Source: Agrypnia vestita (Eukaryota; Arthropoda; Insecta; Trichoptera; Phryganeidae). From it: a DNA stretch of 64,000 bases. A program made the translations under genes and the position numbers. The notes beneath the pieces are model-generated. The model did no database searches. It had not been told where the DNA came from and saw only the letters and a list, made by a program, of their open reading frames with translations. Positions 35,601 through 45,885 of this stretch are shown here, piece after piece. The number at the start of each line of letters is the position of its first letter. Position 1 is the first letter of the stretch. The stretch spans positions 1 through 64,000 of the forward strand of contig JADDOH010004261.1 in the NCBI GenBank assembly GCA_016648135.1. Reading direction: 5' to 3'.

Positions 35601-38600
35601 GTTTGAAGACTACAAAGTGTACACTACATTTGTAGTAAAAACTACAAAATTTCTTCATTCGATCCCAAAATTTTTCAAACTAGGGGGGGGGGTTGTTTCG
35701 ATTTCCAAAAATTTCTTCATTTATCTACATCGACTTCCCAAAAATTTCACACAAAAAATGTACTATTTGAAGTATGTACTCGTACTTTCTATAACTTTGA
35801 AGTGTGTGTACTTTGTAGTGTACACTACACTTCAAAAGGTGTGAAGTGTACACTTCAATGTAATGTAGTACTACATTGTAGTAATGAGTACAGAGCGATC
35901 CCATCACTACGATCAATACTTTTTAACACAGCCATTAGGGATTTCAAACATTGTGTTAACAACTAGATGTTGCAAATTGTTAATGTATTTTTTTGGCTAA
36001 ATACAAAATATTTTTTTAATCTGAGAGCTGTGGAAAGATCTCTAAAAAAAAGTTACGTAGATTGAAATAAAAAAAATCAAATTTTTCTTTGCCCGATAGA
36101 AAAAACCTTGGTTGCCTTGGTTTAGAGAAAAGACAATTATACAATCCCACGTGGTTGTTGGTCTAGTGGTCAGGCACATGACTAATGATCTTAGAGGTCA
36201 GGGGAGGTCACCAAGACCGTCTTATTTTCACAAAGCTTAGTTGAAAATAGTACGAATACTGATGACACTGAAATTTTTTACTCAGCGAACTTAGTTATAG
36301 GTATAATATTGTTGTTTTTAATATAACTAACTAACTAACTTACCATCACGCCGTTTCCCCGTTGGGGTAGGCAGAGAGGATAGAGCGCCATACTCTTCTG
36401 TCCTGACATACAACTTTCGCTTCATCTACATTCATACATCTTCGCATGCAAGCCCGACAGTTGTTGAGGCTTCTGACAGGACCATCTTCCAGTATCTGGT
36501 AAATCTGGTCATGCCACATCTTCCGTGGTCGCCCTCTCTTTCTGGCGCCATCAATGCTTGCATTATATATCTTTCTTACCATTCTTTCCTCATTCATTCG
36601 CTCAACATGCCCAAACCACCTGAGCGACCCTATTTTTATTCTATGGATTATGTATGCTACGATCGGCTTTACATTCATTCCTAATATATTCATTCTTTAA
36701 TCTATCACACATGGATTATTTATTGAATTTAGTCATGCGTGTTATTTTAGAGATATTAGGCCGCATATTAATTTCAGCACTTTTAGAACCTTTGACCTAT
36801 TATATAATATAACAATATCTATTTACGACTTAATTATGACTCGCCTCCCGTCACGAGAGCCTCCGAGTTGATTTAACCGCTAATCCCATTTTAGCTTTAT
36901 GGTTTAAACTAATTTTCAGTTGATTCTAAAGCCATTGGAGTGTTACCGAGACTTTAATACGATTTAATCGTTAGATAGGTAGGTATATTAATATAACATA
37001 ACATTACACGGCCTATTATTTCAGTTGCGGGTGACCTTTCGGATGTAACCTTTTGTGGGTAGACGCCCTCTTAGATATCCATTAGATTTCTGTATACGGT
37101 TAGCATATTGCTCAGAATCATGACGTCATTTAATCGAAATACTAAGTTATTATTGTTTATGGTATTATTGAAGTCTATTTAAGTAAAAAAACTAACCTAT
37201 AAAAACCAAGTTTTTACAATACTCCCTTTCTCATTTTCGGGTTTCGTGTCTACAAGATGCGTCGGAGTCTTTTCATATAACTTAAACAGTTGTATGAAAA
37301 AACCATTAATAATTTGAAAAATCCAAAATTATACTGTAATTATTAAATTTTTAAACGAAAATTTGATAGATCTTCTTGAATGTCGCCACGAGTCTGCTTG
37401 CAAAGTTTCAGCTCAATTGGTTCACGGGAAAAGGGTTAAAAATCGATCCAAAGTTTTTTCGTCAGACAAGCAAGCAATCAGACGCCACGAGTTAAAGAAA
37501 GGGAGTAAAAATGAGCACAATATTACGGTGTTTAATACTTAATTAATAATTGGACACAGTTGGAATTTGACACCTTTTGTAAAATTGTAATTATTACTAA
37601 TAATTCAAATAATCTATCTAATAATAATACTTTTAACATTTAATTTTAAATAAATATAGGATCACCATTTAAAAAACAATTAACTTTTACACTTTTCTCG
37701 TTTGAATCTCGGTTAGGGCATATTTATAATCGGCGGAAATAATTCACATGTATGGTTAAACCGTAGATTGAATTGGAAGCATTATACCAAAAAATACTTA
37801 CCTACTTAATATTTTAAGTATCTGTTTTTATTAAGCTACAACAGGCCCTGGGGCCCAATTACTGTAGCGAAAAACGTCACAAAAACACTTCAGGCCTGAG
37901 TTAATCACACAGATGTATTGTGTCCTCACCGGGAATCGAACCCGGAACCCTCGGTATGGGAAGCCAGCGTCACGGCCACTGGAAAATGGGGGCCGCCATT
38001 ACTTACTTCAATATTATTTGTTACTGTACATTTAATTATTACTTCGCATATATTTCATTTGTACTTTTAACATATTTATAAGGACTGAATTACCAATATT
38101 GCTTTGATTGTATTACACACGAACTCCCTTAACCCGTGCAACGCCGGGTACGAGCAGTTAGTATTATATGTATAAATCTTCTGTCGATATAATTAATTTC
38201 CCACATCACAAAGAATCAGCGGTAGCGATGCAAAGAAATTGTAGAAAACATCAAGTAGTGTATTCTACTTTTATGTTCGTATGATAGATGGCGCTAGTCG
38301 TATCATTTTTTGTAGAAGTGATGCGAGGCTGATCAATCAACGAGTAATTATTTATAAACCTGTTTAAAAAGCAAAAACCCTGGAAGAAATAATCGACGGT
38401 AATAATTTTTTATTTATTGTTAATTTTGATGTGGAATTAGGAAAACATTTTTTATTTTTGAGGTGATGATAATAGGGGTACATTTTACGGGTATTTTGTT
38501 TTAAAATTTTAACAATATTTTTATATGTAGGTATGTATGTTCTAAGATACTAAGTTCACAGTTACTAAAATATTGTTTTTTTTTTTAAATTTATTTGGTA

Positions 38601-41600
38601 AATGTACAAACTTAAGAGTGTATTCAATATAATATAATTAATACACATTTATATTACACGCTTACCCACTATTAAATGAGAATTTATTATCGTGTTTAAA
38701 AGTGGGGGCATTGTCATATATGTATATATCTATTGTTAATGTAATCGTTAGTGTAAGGCATTAGATTAAATAAGTAAGATATAGACAAAAAATTAAGACA
38801 TTAAGTTAAGTAAATAAGATATACACAAGGAAACGTTAAATTAAGTTATAAAAATTAATAATTAAGAAGGTATTGTAATAACATTTAAAAGTATGTATAT
38901 ATTGACTGTTTTTGGTAAGATTTTTTTCATTGCGTTATTGTGATGTTTTTTTTGTAGAAGATTTTTCAATTTAGTTTTGAATTTTCTATAATTTTTTTCC
39001 GACTTCATTTCATTGGGAAGAGCATTAAAGAACGCTACTCCTTGATAGGAGAAATGGTGTTGGGCTGTGCTAGTATTACATTTAGGTATCAAAATATTTC
39101 CAGCTGATTTTGGTATATTACTAAAACATCCAAAGGTACCATTATTGATGTACATTTTGTGTCTTTGAAGTATCGCAAATTTTTTATAGATTTGATTAAT
39201 ATTTGGGACATTAAAATGTTGAAAAGTTTCCTTGTTGGGAATATTGAGGGTTTCCTCAAAATCACTTTGATAATTTCTCTCTGGTAATATATTAGACTTA
39301 ATGATTTCATCCCAGCCAACTATACCATACTGTAGTATGGACTGGGCAAACGTAAAGTATACCACCTTAAGCTTGTTTATTGATAAGATATTTCGTAGCC
39401 TTATGCATAGCTATATGAGTTTCCTCATCCTAGTGACTGTGGAATATATTTGCTCTTTCCATTTTAGATTGCTGTCAATTATGACCCCAAGTACTTGATA
39501 CTGCTCTTACCAGACAAAAACAGACAATTTTCATTATTAAAATTTTTGTTATCAGTGGATCTTTATATGAATATGTTCAGGTGAATCCTTTTTGGTAATA
39601 GAAAACGGGAAATATACACTTTTTTCTGCATTTAAAGACAAAAAGTTTTTGTCAAACCATGATTTAAAAATGTTAGCAGCTCTGTTTGCTTTTGTATTTA
39701 CATCACACCATGTCTTTCCTTTTATAATTAATGCAGTATCATCAGTATAAGATATTATTTCTCCTTTTAAAGGTAATTTGTACATGTTGTTGACCTATGA
39801 CGGTTCCCTGCGGAATACCAAAAGATGTAGTTAGTGATCCACTTAGTTTACGTCCAACTCTCACTATCTGGCTTCGTTCTTTAAGATAGCTCCGGAACCA
39901 GGAAAATTGTTGAAACGAAATAACAACTTTTTCAAAGATCTTTGCTATGTTTGATGTAAGCAATATTGGTTTATAATTTTTATTTCCTTCTGATCTCCAG
40001 ATTTGAAAATTGGTAAAACTATAGTTTTCTTATAATTAGTTGGAAATATTTCTGTCTGAGACTGATGTTAATTATATGAGCAATTGGTCTGCTGAGTAGT
40101 TTGCTCATGGATTTAATGATCTACACGGTGACATTGTCGTACCCAGGACTTGCAGTTGTTCTTAACTCCTTTATGACTTCTTCAACTTCAGTAGGGGTTA
40201 TTGTTTTGAAATTTGAGAAAAGATTACCAACAGTTTCCCCATCGTCTTCTATCATATCCTGGGTATTGCTGATTTTTTCCGCTAGGTTTTTACCAACATT
40301 AGCAAAATAGTTGTTGAATACTTTAGCACATTGTTCGGGATTTTTTTCAGCATCAATGGATAGGTTATAAAACGAAATTTTTTGATATTCGCTTTTGTTT
40401 TGCTTTTATTGGTGATATCATTAATGAAACTCCAGTAATCCTTGTTGTTTTGTCCACTTCTCGTTATTTTGTCTTTAAAAAACTTTTCTTTTGTTAGTCG
40501 GATACTGGAGTATGAAAGGAGTTAAACAAATTGAGAATACTGATTTTCTGGCGTATTCTAGTATATACTCGTATGTTAAAATAATTTGTAAGAATTTCAT
40601 GTATACATTAAAAAGGAAGGTATATTGCTTATTACTCCAGTTTAAAAAATATATACATATAGCTATTATTACCAGCCGCGAAAATCTATGTACCTTTACT
40701 AGTTCATGACAAAATACTACAGATGTCTCTAGCATAGTCCGTTCAAATAAATGATAGATTCTTAGATTTGAACATACATAGAACTTCAAAAATTTGATAA
40801 TGTGTAGATGTTCGTCCGACGGATTTGATGAAAGTTGCCTTATAGAGTGATCATTTAAACAGGTTGTAAAAAGACTTACACACTTATATTATTTATCTTA
40901 ATTAAGGTTATAATTTGTTATATACCTAACCATAATAAATAAAATAGTAATTATTAATAATTATATATTTTATGTGATACTACATGCAAACTGAAATAGG
41001 TAAATAAAGATAAGAGCGTGAGTAACAAATAATATTATTAATTTACGATTTCCTTCGTGTGAATTTTAAACATTACATTTCCTAAGTCTGGCAGACGTAA
41101 TAAAAATATTCAGTACCTCGGCTACTTAGACCACATTATAATGAAGAAATAACTAATGAATCGTTAGTGTGAGTTCTCTGTTTGTTAAGTGCGCAGGGAA
41201 GTTATGATTTTACTTTGCGTGGGAATCATTCTATAATCATCGTGATAATGAGATTGGACTAAGTTTACGGTCAGCAGGTCTAACTGTTCCAGCCGTAATA
41301 TTTTACTTGCAAGCCTAATTTATGATATATGGATATCTGCGGGCCAGTCGTTAAAAAAGTATGATAACATTGAAAATAAATACACCATGGAATAGTGTTA
41401 ATTTACACAAAGCATTCGCCATCATCATTACTTCCCGTCCAGGTTCAAGGTCGAAAGCGCAGATGTCCTCCACCCTGTCGTGACACGAGAAAAGGTCCAC
41501 TGTCAATTTTTGGTCCAACGACCAAAGTCCCGCGACAAAAGATCCACGCCAATTCATATTCGAGTGAAGGAGTATTAACAAAAATAGATCCAACTATTTT

Positions 41601-43582
41601 GTTATTTCCTAATGATTTTGATCTTCCTGGGGTTATACTATACATGTTTATTTCTTTCTTTTTTGTAAGTGTTTTATTATAATATGTATACATGTTTGTT
41701 TTTTTAATGTATTTTATTACAATGTGTACATATTTTTTATGTATCACATTTGAAAATAAAGACATCTTCTAATGGTTTTGTTCGTGTGGCCGCGCCGCCT
41801 CGCAACGGTTTAGGTATACGACTTGCGCGGGGTAGCGAGGTCTTGCATGTTAGTTGAATAAAATGTCAACCAGGAGACGATTGAGTAGGGCCGATATGGA
41901 AGCTTTTGCTCTTAGAAGGGCCCTGGGCAAGCGGTGGGTACAATTCGCTGATCTTCCTGGGGTCTTCAAAAGTAAAAAAAATATTTTCTAATTCATAAAG
42001 GTTTTCCTAACATAACGTTAATTCTCATACTAAAATTGCACTACATAAGTACACACAACAGCGCTGCTGGAATTTCACTTGTTAATTACGTATGCATTAA
42101 ATACTTAAAATTACTAATTACTAACTTTAAAATGCGTTATAAAAAATGGGTGTTGTCAGTTGATGGCGTGTTTTTAAATATAAATATAGTCAGAATATTT
42201 TGAGGATATTCAAATTTTTCAAGAACACAATACTGGATTTTTTCCCTAGAGGGATTATTCTTTTATAATCCCTCTAGTTCCCTAATATTCTTTTATACAC
42301 ATATAAAATAATATAACTTGATACTCTAGTCAAAAATATATATCTCATTGCCTACAGCGACATCTATATACACAGGTTCACGGGGATTACAAATTTCAAC
42401 CACAGATGGCATTAGTGAAGTCATACGTGGAACGAGTTGTATAAATAACATATATCGCTCATGATAAAACAATACCTCGTAAGCCACTTACCTAATATAG
42501 AATTTACGGGGGAGGCAAGAAACTGCATATTACGTAGATTCTTTACAAGGAATTGATTTAATGGAATAGGAGACACAGATAATTGTTTTTAAGGTATAAG
42601 CTTTTGCCAGATTATATATACGCACATTTTAAAGACAATTACATACTTCAATACTTGATTTTGACAATAATGTGGTATGTGAGGTATTGTTTCATCATGA
42701 GCGATACACAACAACCAAAATATAGTGGTTAATCATGGGTGGACAACTACATTGTGTATAGTGATCACTTAAGCCAGCCATATGATAGGTCGTAAGTTCT
42801 ATAAACACCCAAAGACTTCCATAACTACTTTCCTATATTAATAGTTTCGTCTCCGTGAGAATCTATTATATATCGTGACATAAATATAGCGTTGAAAATG
42901 GTGTTTGATCACAGCTGCGTAAGATCGAAAAGTGCGTGCGAGATATCAGAGTAGGACAATTTATTTCACTCATGGCGTTTAGAAGATTATTGTTGAATAT
43001 CGTAGAAGGGTTGTTTGAGGTTTGATCTATAAGAAACTACATTTATGTTAAGAATACTCTCTATATGAGCGTGTTTCCTTTGTGATTTTGAGCCGTCCTG
43101 CTCTTGCGTCGGCTTGTAACCTTTTCACTCAGCCAAGTAACAGCCAATTAGTAGCTCGCTACGGTAATTTCTTTGAAACTTTTCGCTTTCAGTGTCTTCT
43201 GCACCATTCAAAGATTTATTAACGTCATTCCGGCGGTGGATTTTTACAACCAATGGGAAGGCGTAATTGATAAGGTGTGATACGTTTCGATGGGCTAATT
43301 ATCCTCAGAAGCGTCGGAATGGATGTCTACGTGGGATGCCGGGGAGTCGATACTTCAACACTTTTCATTCATATCATTTCGTTTGTTCACGGAACGATTC
43401 ACGCAAGCCTAGAGTGGAGTATGCTTGGGTAGGGAAATTTCAAATTGGTTAGGACCTTGAAGTTTCGTGGCTTTAATGTCAACAGACAGAGGTATCGAAA
43501 TTATTATATACCACATGATGGAATTATAAAAAAATGCGTCACTATGTATATCATGAAAATACAGGGCTTTTTATGTGTGTGA

Positions 43583-43621
<39 letters not shown>

Positions 43622-45375
43622 TGTGAGCTTTTTATCTGGAGGAGTGTCAATTTCGCAAATGACATCAGATTTTGAAAGCATGTAAAAACCATTTTATTAA
43701 AAGTATTTATGTACATTCTAAAGTATTCGCTCGGGATGAAGAGTTAATTATAAGATGTTTATATAAATTTTATCAATTGGATAGTGACGCTTTTATTTCT
43801 AATCGTCTCATATACCTTCATAAAAAAATAATTTATCGAAAAAATATAGTCGTCACAGAGACTCCCAAATCAGCGGTGCCCAAACTTTTTTGGTTTTCCT
43901 TAATATATCAGAATTTTTCCGCGACGCCCCAAGTCAAAACATTGCTATATCTCAGGGCAAACCTTATGTTACTAATAGTTTTTCCTCGTTTTCAATTCAG
44001 AAACACATTGATATATCTAAACCTCTTATGCTGTCTGCAGTTATATTAGATAAATAATGAAATCTTCTGATGAAATTGAAAAATCTTATCTTTTGAAAAG
44101 CGATTACACACTCTATAGCGAAAATTTAAAAGCGAATACTATTTTCTTTGCGATAATACAAAATACATAATTTCAGCTGTCTCGGTAACATCCATTTTGA
44201 GACTGGTCAGCCTCTAGGACACTGGACAACTGGTTATACTGAGTTCTGGGCAATTTGAGATATGGGAAGAGTCATTGCCAAATGGTTCAGTCCAGCGCAG
44301 CTTTTATGAACGTAAAATCACCGAGTTAAAACATAATACAAATACAAACAAAAATTAAACTAATTTTTGCAGCGTTAAAGACTAAAAAATCTACCCCAGT
44401 ACACAAACCTCTACTCGAATAAGTAATTACTACAAACTTTATGTATTTAAGTTCATTATTAATTATTACACCTGATGATTAGAGTGACTCATCCTTTCGA
44501 AACCACAGTAGTGATAAATATAACTTAACATGTTTGCATTACAAAGTTTAATTTAGTTTTAAATTAAAGTAATCATGTAAAGTAACTGTAATATCAATAA
44601 AAAATATAGGAAATGCTCGTTTAATAATTATTATATCATGTCCATACGTTAAAGTGAGACGTCTATCTTTCACCTTTGGTAGCGATTATATTTTTTATTC
44701 AACTCGCCTAATTTCGAATGTACGTCCGTCCGTCCATAACTTGCTGGAATTACAAAAACAACACTGACGATGATCAGCAACGAATATTTAGCAAAAATGA
44801 CATCATTAAAGAGCTGCCGCTGTAAATATACTTCAGTTGATGAAATTAGTTTGTAAGTTAATCTGAAATAAGTTTTAGGTTTAAGCGAATAATAAAGTCA
44901 ATTTAAAAAACAAACATTTCCTACTCGTGAAGTTTCAGCTTCAAAATCGTGCAATTATAATTTGCGTGATTTTTCGCGAATTTACGGCTAGTCTGAATTA
45001 TCTCAGAGCTGTAATCTGAAAAACGTAACTTCACAATTAACGTAAAATCGAAACTCACCAGTCTCCCAGCTTCATTATTGTGCAGGTTGACCCTGGAGTG
45101 CAGGTCCCCGGCCGTCTCGCGCGAGTCCAGGAAGGTCCTGGAGAAGCCCATCCCGTAGTGCATGTTGTGCGAGCAGCCGCCCCACTTCCAGCGGCTGGCC
45201 GGGAGCCGCGGCTCGGGGCTGCCGGGGTCGGGCTGGTAGCTGGGGGCCCCCGCGGCCCGGTAGCTGGAGGGGTCGCAGCCGCAGGCCAGCAGCTGCCCCT
45301 GGGCGCAGGCGCGCGACACGGCGTGCGCCACCCCCGCCGAGGCCATGGCGTACACGAAGGCGGATTCCCTGTATC
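26372..45375 (-). CDS. Wnt10: Wnt10 gene, last three coding exons (5' exons outside or not found)
   Basis: A secreted, lipid-modified Wnt ligand that signals through Frizzled receptors. Three exons join in phase (45059-45375, 27564-27779, 26372-26680) to give about 280 residues, the C-terminal two thirds of a Wnt. It carries [15 protein letters not shown], the [10 protein letters not shown] motif whose first Ser is the Porcupine acylation site, [18 protein letters not shown] and the Cys-rich end CRCRFHWCC to stop. The run [12 protein letters not shown], the extended WKWGGCS region and the FLDSRE block match Wnt10 better than Wnt1, Wnt6 or Wnt9. The signal peptide and first Cys block are missing from the window. 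The exons are very GC-rich against AT-rich introns. It stands just upstream of ninaC on the same strand. Confidence 0.93.
26681..27563 (-). other. Wnt10 last intron, no feature seen
   Basis: 883 bp, AT-rich. No further exon or known repeat was recognised. Confidence 0.6.
27564..27779 (-). CDS. Wnt10: Wnt10 internal exon (acylation site)
   Basis: 216 bp, 72 codons, phase 0 at both ends. Acceptor GTTCCAG, donor ACAGG|GTGAGA. It starts [20 protein letters not shown] and continues [18 protein letters not shown]. The Ser after CHGM is the conserved lipidated residue. It ends in an Arg-rich variable loop. Open frames on the other strand here are shadows of its high GC content. Confidence 0.94.
27887..28276. 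mobile_element. MITE family D, copy 1
   Basis: 390 bp. Ends TAGGCATGATGGCAG and CTGTCATCATGTCTA are inverted. The interior (GAATGACGTCACGCCTCAGT, TTTGAACCGTTGCCATAGAC) matches the inverted copy at 49097-49540. In the 17.3-kb Wnt10 intron. Confidence 0.8.
28750..28959. mobile_element. hAT-like MITE family J, copy 2
   Basis: Tips TAGTGATGG and CACCACTA, flanked by GTAATAGA and GGAATAAA (six of eight identical, a plausible 8-bp duplication). Internal inverted parts include TTTGAGATTTGTAAGTG and ACAAATCTCAAATAACTGG. Confidence 0.65.
29060..29180. repeat. Alternating purine-pyrimidine tract
   Basis: About 110 bp of mixed GT, GC and TA steps (GTGTGCGCGTGTGCGCGCGC and relatives), a sequence type prone to Z-DNA. 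Confidence 0.8.
29226..29720. mobile_element. MITE F, subfamily 2, copy with a second arm at the right
   Basis: Begins CTCACAGAGACGAAGCTATT, contains CGCCATCTGTGGTTGAAATG and matches the copy at 42350-42870 in reverse. A second CTCACAGAGACGAAGCTATT occurs in the same orientation at about 29687, so this is either two fragments or a rearranged copy. Confidence 0.65.
30020..30610 (-). mobile_element. LTR-like fragment family K, copy 1
   Basis: The minus strand has a TATA-like GAATATAAATACGGC, then GAATAGTGAATAAAGTG, and ends CAGCTACGACACGTGTCAAT. The same order and the same last motif occur at 45885-46645, and a related layout at 33235-33655. This looks like solo LTRs of one retrotransposon family, but both ends were not matched exactly. 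Confidence 0.5.
30766..31330 (-). mobile_element. Jockey/CR1-like LINE C-terminal fragment
   Basis: The minus strand reads [58 protein letters not shown] and a Lys-rich end. The VPNIxQIYxK word is shared with the element at 38862-40480, so both belong to one lineage. About 190 codons stay open. Confidence 0.75.
31440..31700. promoter_or_regulatory. GC-rich noncoding island in Wnt10 intron (candidate enhancer)
   Basis: G+C is well above the surroundings, without repeat signatures or a credible protein. It includes GGGCGTGATTAATATTCCG, CCATTAAAAATCCATC and GATTCATTTATCATCATTAC, words that resemble homeodomain sites. Function is an inference from composition and position only. Confidence 0.3.
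31701..33234. other. Wnt10 intron DNA, a weak tRNA-like patch at 32890-32960
   Basis: GCCGCTGGGTGGTCGAGTGG resembles a tRNA A box region, but no B box or cloverleaf closes after it. I see no gene here. Confidence 0.35.
33235..33655 (+). mobile_element. LTR-like fragment family K, related copy
   Basis: GGATATAAATACGCGGC, then GTGAATAAATAAAACTTT and an end of CAGTGACAATAC. The layout parallels the other K fragments (TATA box, polyadenylation signal, GTGACAATA end). Confidence 0.4.
33770..33990 (+). mobile_element. LINE C-terminal fragment
   Basis: Across frames it reads [20 protein letters not shown] then [16 protein letters not shown], a standard post-RT block of insect LINEs. It runs directly into the MITE that starts at about 33993. 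Confidence 0.7.
33993..34562. mobile_element. Foldback MITE family C, copy 2
   Basis: 570 bp. The ends, GCTACTCTGAAAATAGCAAT and, reversed, GCTATTCTGAAAAGAGCAAT, stay complementary for roughly 85-90 bp to ACGAGACGTAGGT. The interior is the reverse complement of the copy at 15353-15950. Confidence 0.88.
34835..34985. repeat. Diverged single arm of the 13165-13650 foldback
   Basis: Shares ATAAGTCAGGAATGTTGAAA, GTATCTCTGTACCTATT and the ATTCATCCAGGATTCTACC end with the right arm of that foldback. Confidence 0.55.
35600..35925. mobile_element. Probable hAT-type MITE rich in short palindromes
   Basis: Many copies of AGTGTACACT, GTAGTACTAC and ACTACA words. The right tip is CGATCCCATCACTA, reversed TAGTGATGGGATCG, close to the tip of the TATCGATA MITE. 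The left tip was not found. Confidence 0.5.
36150..36290 (+). repeat. tRNA-derived SINE family H, copy 2
   Basis: A box TTGGTCTAGTGGTCAGG followed by the family tail AGTTGAAAATAGTACGAATA. The B box is decayed. Confidence 0.6.
36346..36693 (-). mobile_element. RTE-like LINE C-terminal fragment, copy 2
   Basis: An open frame of 115 codons reads [36 protein letters not shown] and [20 protein letters not shown]. It is the 3' end of the same LINE as at 54085-54545 and stays intact to its stop. Confidence 0.85.
36694..37800. other. Wnt10 intron DNA, weak old repeats
   Basis: CAAAGTTTCAGCTCAATTGG and TTCGTCAGACAAGCAAGC at 37400-37500 resemble words found in many insect repeats. No gene seen. Confidence 0.4.
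37805..37995 (-). repeat. tRNA-derived SINE with intact B box
   Basis: The minus strand has GTGGCCGTGACGCTGGCTTC, then CCGGGTTCGATTCCCGG, a perfect B box in a T-arm-like stem, and a unique tail with GGGCCCCAGGGCCTG. It differs in tail from family H. Confidence 0.7.
38862..40480 (-). mobile_element. 5'-truncated jockey/CR1-like LINE with reverse transcriptase
   Basis: In order on the minus strand: [14 protein letters not shown] (linker), [17 protein letters not shown], the RT block with [15 protein letters not shown], the catalytic YTDDTALI (39750-39720), and a C-terminal part with [10 protein letters not shown] and [11 protein letters not shown]. Several frame shifts break it, so it is dead. 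About 1.6 kb remain. No endonuclease or gag part is visible. Confidence 0.88.
40481..42349. other. Wnt10 intron DNA, no gene seen
   Basis: The word GATCTTCCTGGGG occurs at about 41620 and 41952, and a GC-rich stretch lies at 41775-41850. A 13-bp perfect hairpin, CTAGAGGGATTAT with its complement, is at 42246-42277. Otherwise nothing was recognised. Confidence 0.45.
42350..42870. mobile_element. MITE F subfamily 2, copy with nested insertion
   Basis: CAACCACAGATGGCATTAGT and the terminus ATAGTTTCGTCTCCGTGAGA match 29226-29500 in reverse. It is split by the insertion at 42454-42705. Confidence 0.7.
42454..42705. mobile_element. Insertion of about 250 bp with 24-bp inverted ends
   Basis: ATCGCTCATGATAAAACAAT plus ACCTC at the left faces GAGGTATTGTTTCATCATGA plus GCGAT at the right. 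It sits at the centre of MITE F2 and has no coding sequence. Confidence 0.65.
43570..43630. repeat. (GT)n microsatellite
   Basis: About 25 GT units with two interruptions. Confidence 0.95.
43869..43950. mobile_element. hAT-like terminus
   Basis: CAGCGGTGCCCAAACTTTTT followed by CGCGACGCCCC, the usual look of a hAT tip. The other end was not found. Confidence 0.45.
44465..44530 (+). ncRNA. Hammerhead-like core in a Penelope-type end
   Basis: CTGATGA at 44472-44478 and CGAAAC at 44498-44503 are the two conserved strands of a hammerhead ribozyme, 19 bases apart, followed by GTAGTGATAAATATAAC, like the Penelope end at 8580. The would-be stem II is weak, so cleavage activity is doubtful. Confidence 0.35.
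45059..45375 (-). CDS. Wnt10: Wnt10 internal exon (YRESAF to LHNNEAGRL)
   Basis: 317 bp between acceptor GACTTCCAG and donor CTG|GTGAGT. It begins inside a Gly codon and ends in phase 0. It encodes [49 protein letters not shown] and LHNNEAGRL, with the spacer between CGCD and WKWGGC that is typical of Wnt10. Confidence 0.94.
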
Positions 45376-45589
45376 CTGGAAGTCGAGGCATGCTTTAAGT
45401 AAACCTCAACTGTACGTGACGGTAAATGAGGTTACTATAGTTTATTTTTAGTTATGAGCCAACAGTAATCATGAAGTGGAATCGCGAACTTTCAACGCAG
45501 TCTACACCGGGAGGCGGTTCGACCTAAGTTGAAGTTATATTTCCCCTTAAGAAATAATGTAAATTGAATTAATTCTGACTTTTAGACTC

Positions 45590-45885
45590 AAAACTTATAT
45601 CGATTACAATTATTTCGTTGTCTGTCTGTCCGTCCATTCGTCCGTTTGTCTGTCTCCGTAACTTCGTGTAATACGTCTGTAACATTTTAATAGAATTTTT
45701 TTATTTTTTTCGACATTTTTTTCGATATTTTTTTTTCAATTTCTTTTCGAAAAATATTTTTCAAAAAAACTTTTTAAAGAAAATTGTATTTTTAATAAAA
45801 TAAACAAATATTCCTTCCTTTGGAACCGACATGTAAAAGTACCTTCATTTTTGAGTAAAAGCCCGAACCCCTGGTAATATGTCAA
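45590..45885 (-). repeat. Dispersed repeat family G, partial copy
   Basis: TCGTTGTCTGTCTGTCCGTC plus GTCTGTCTCCGTAACTTCGT and, at 45830, CCGACATGTAAAAGTACC match the ends of copy 20935-21385 in reverse. The middle differs and is T-rich. Confidence 0.5.

Noticed and set aside
37910..37985. A tRNA gene with GGTTCGATTCC
   Set aside because: Only the T-arm-like part is intact; the rest does not form a cloverleaf.
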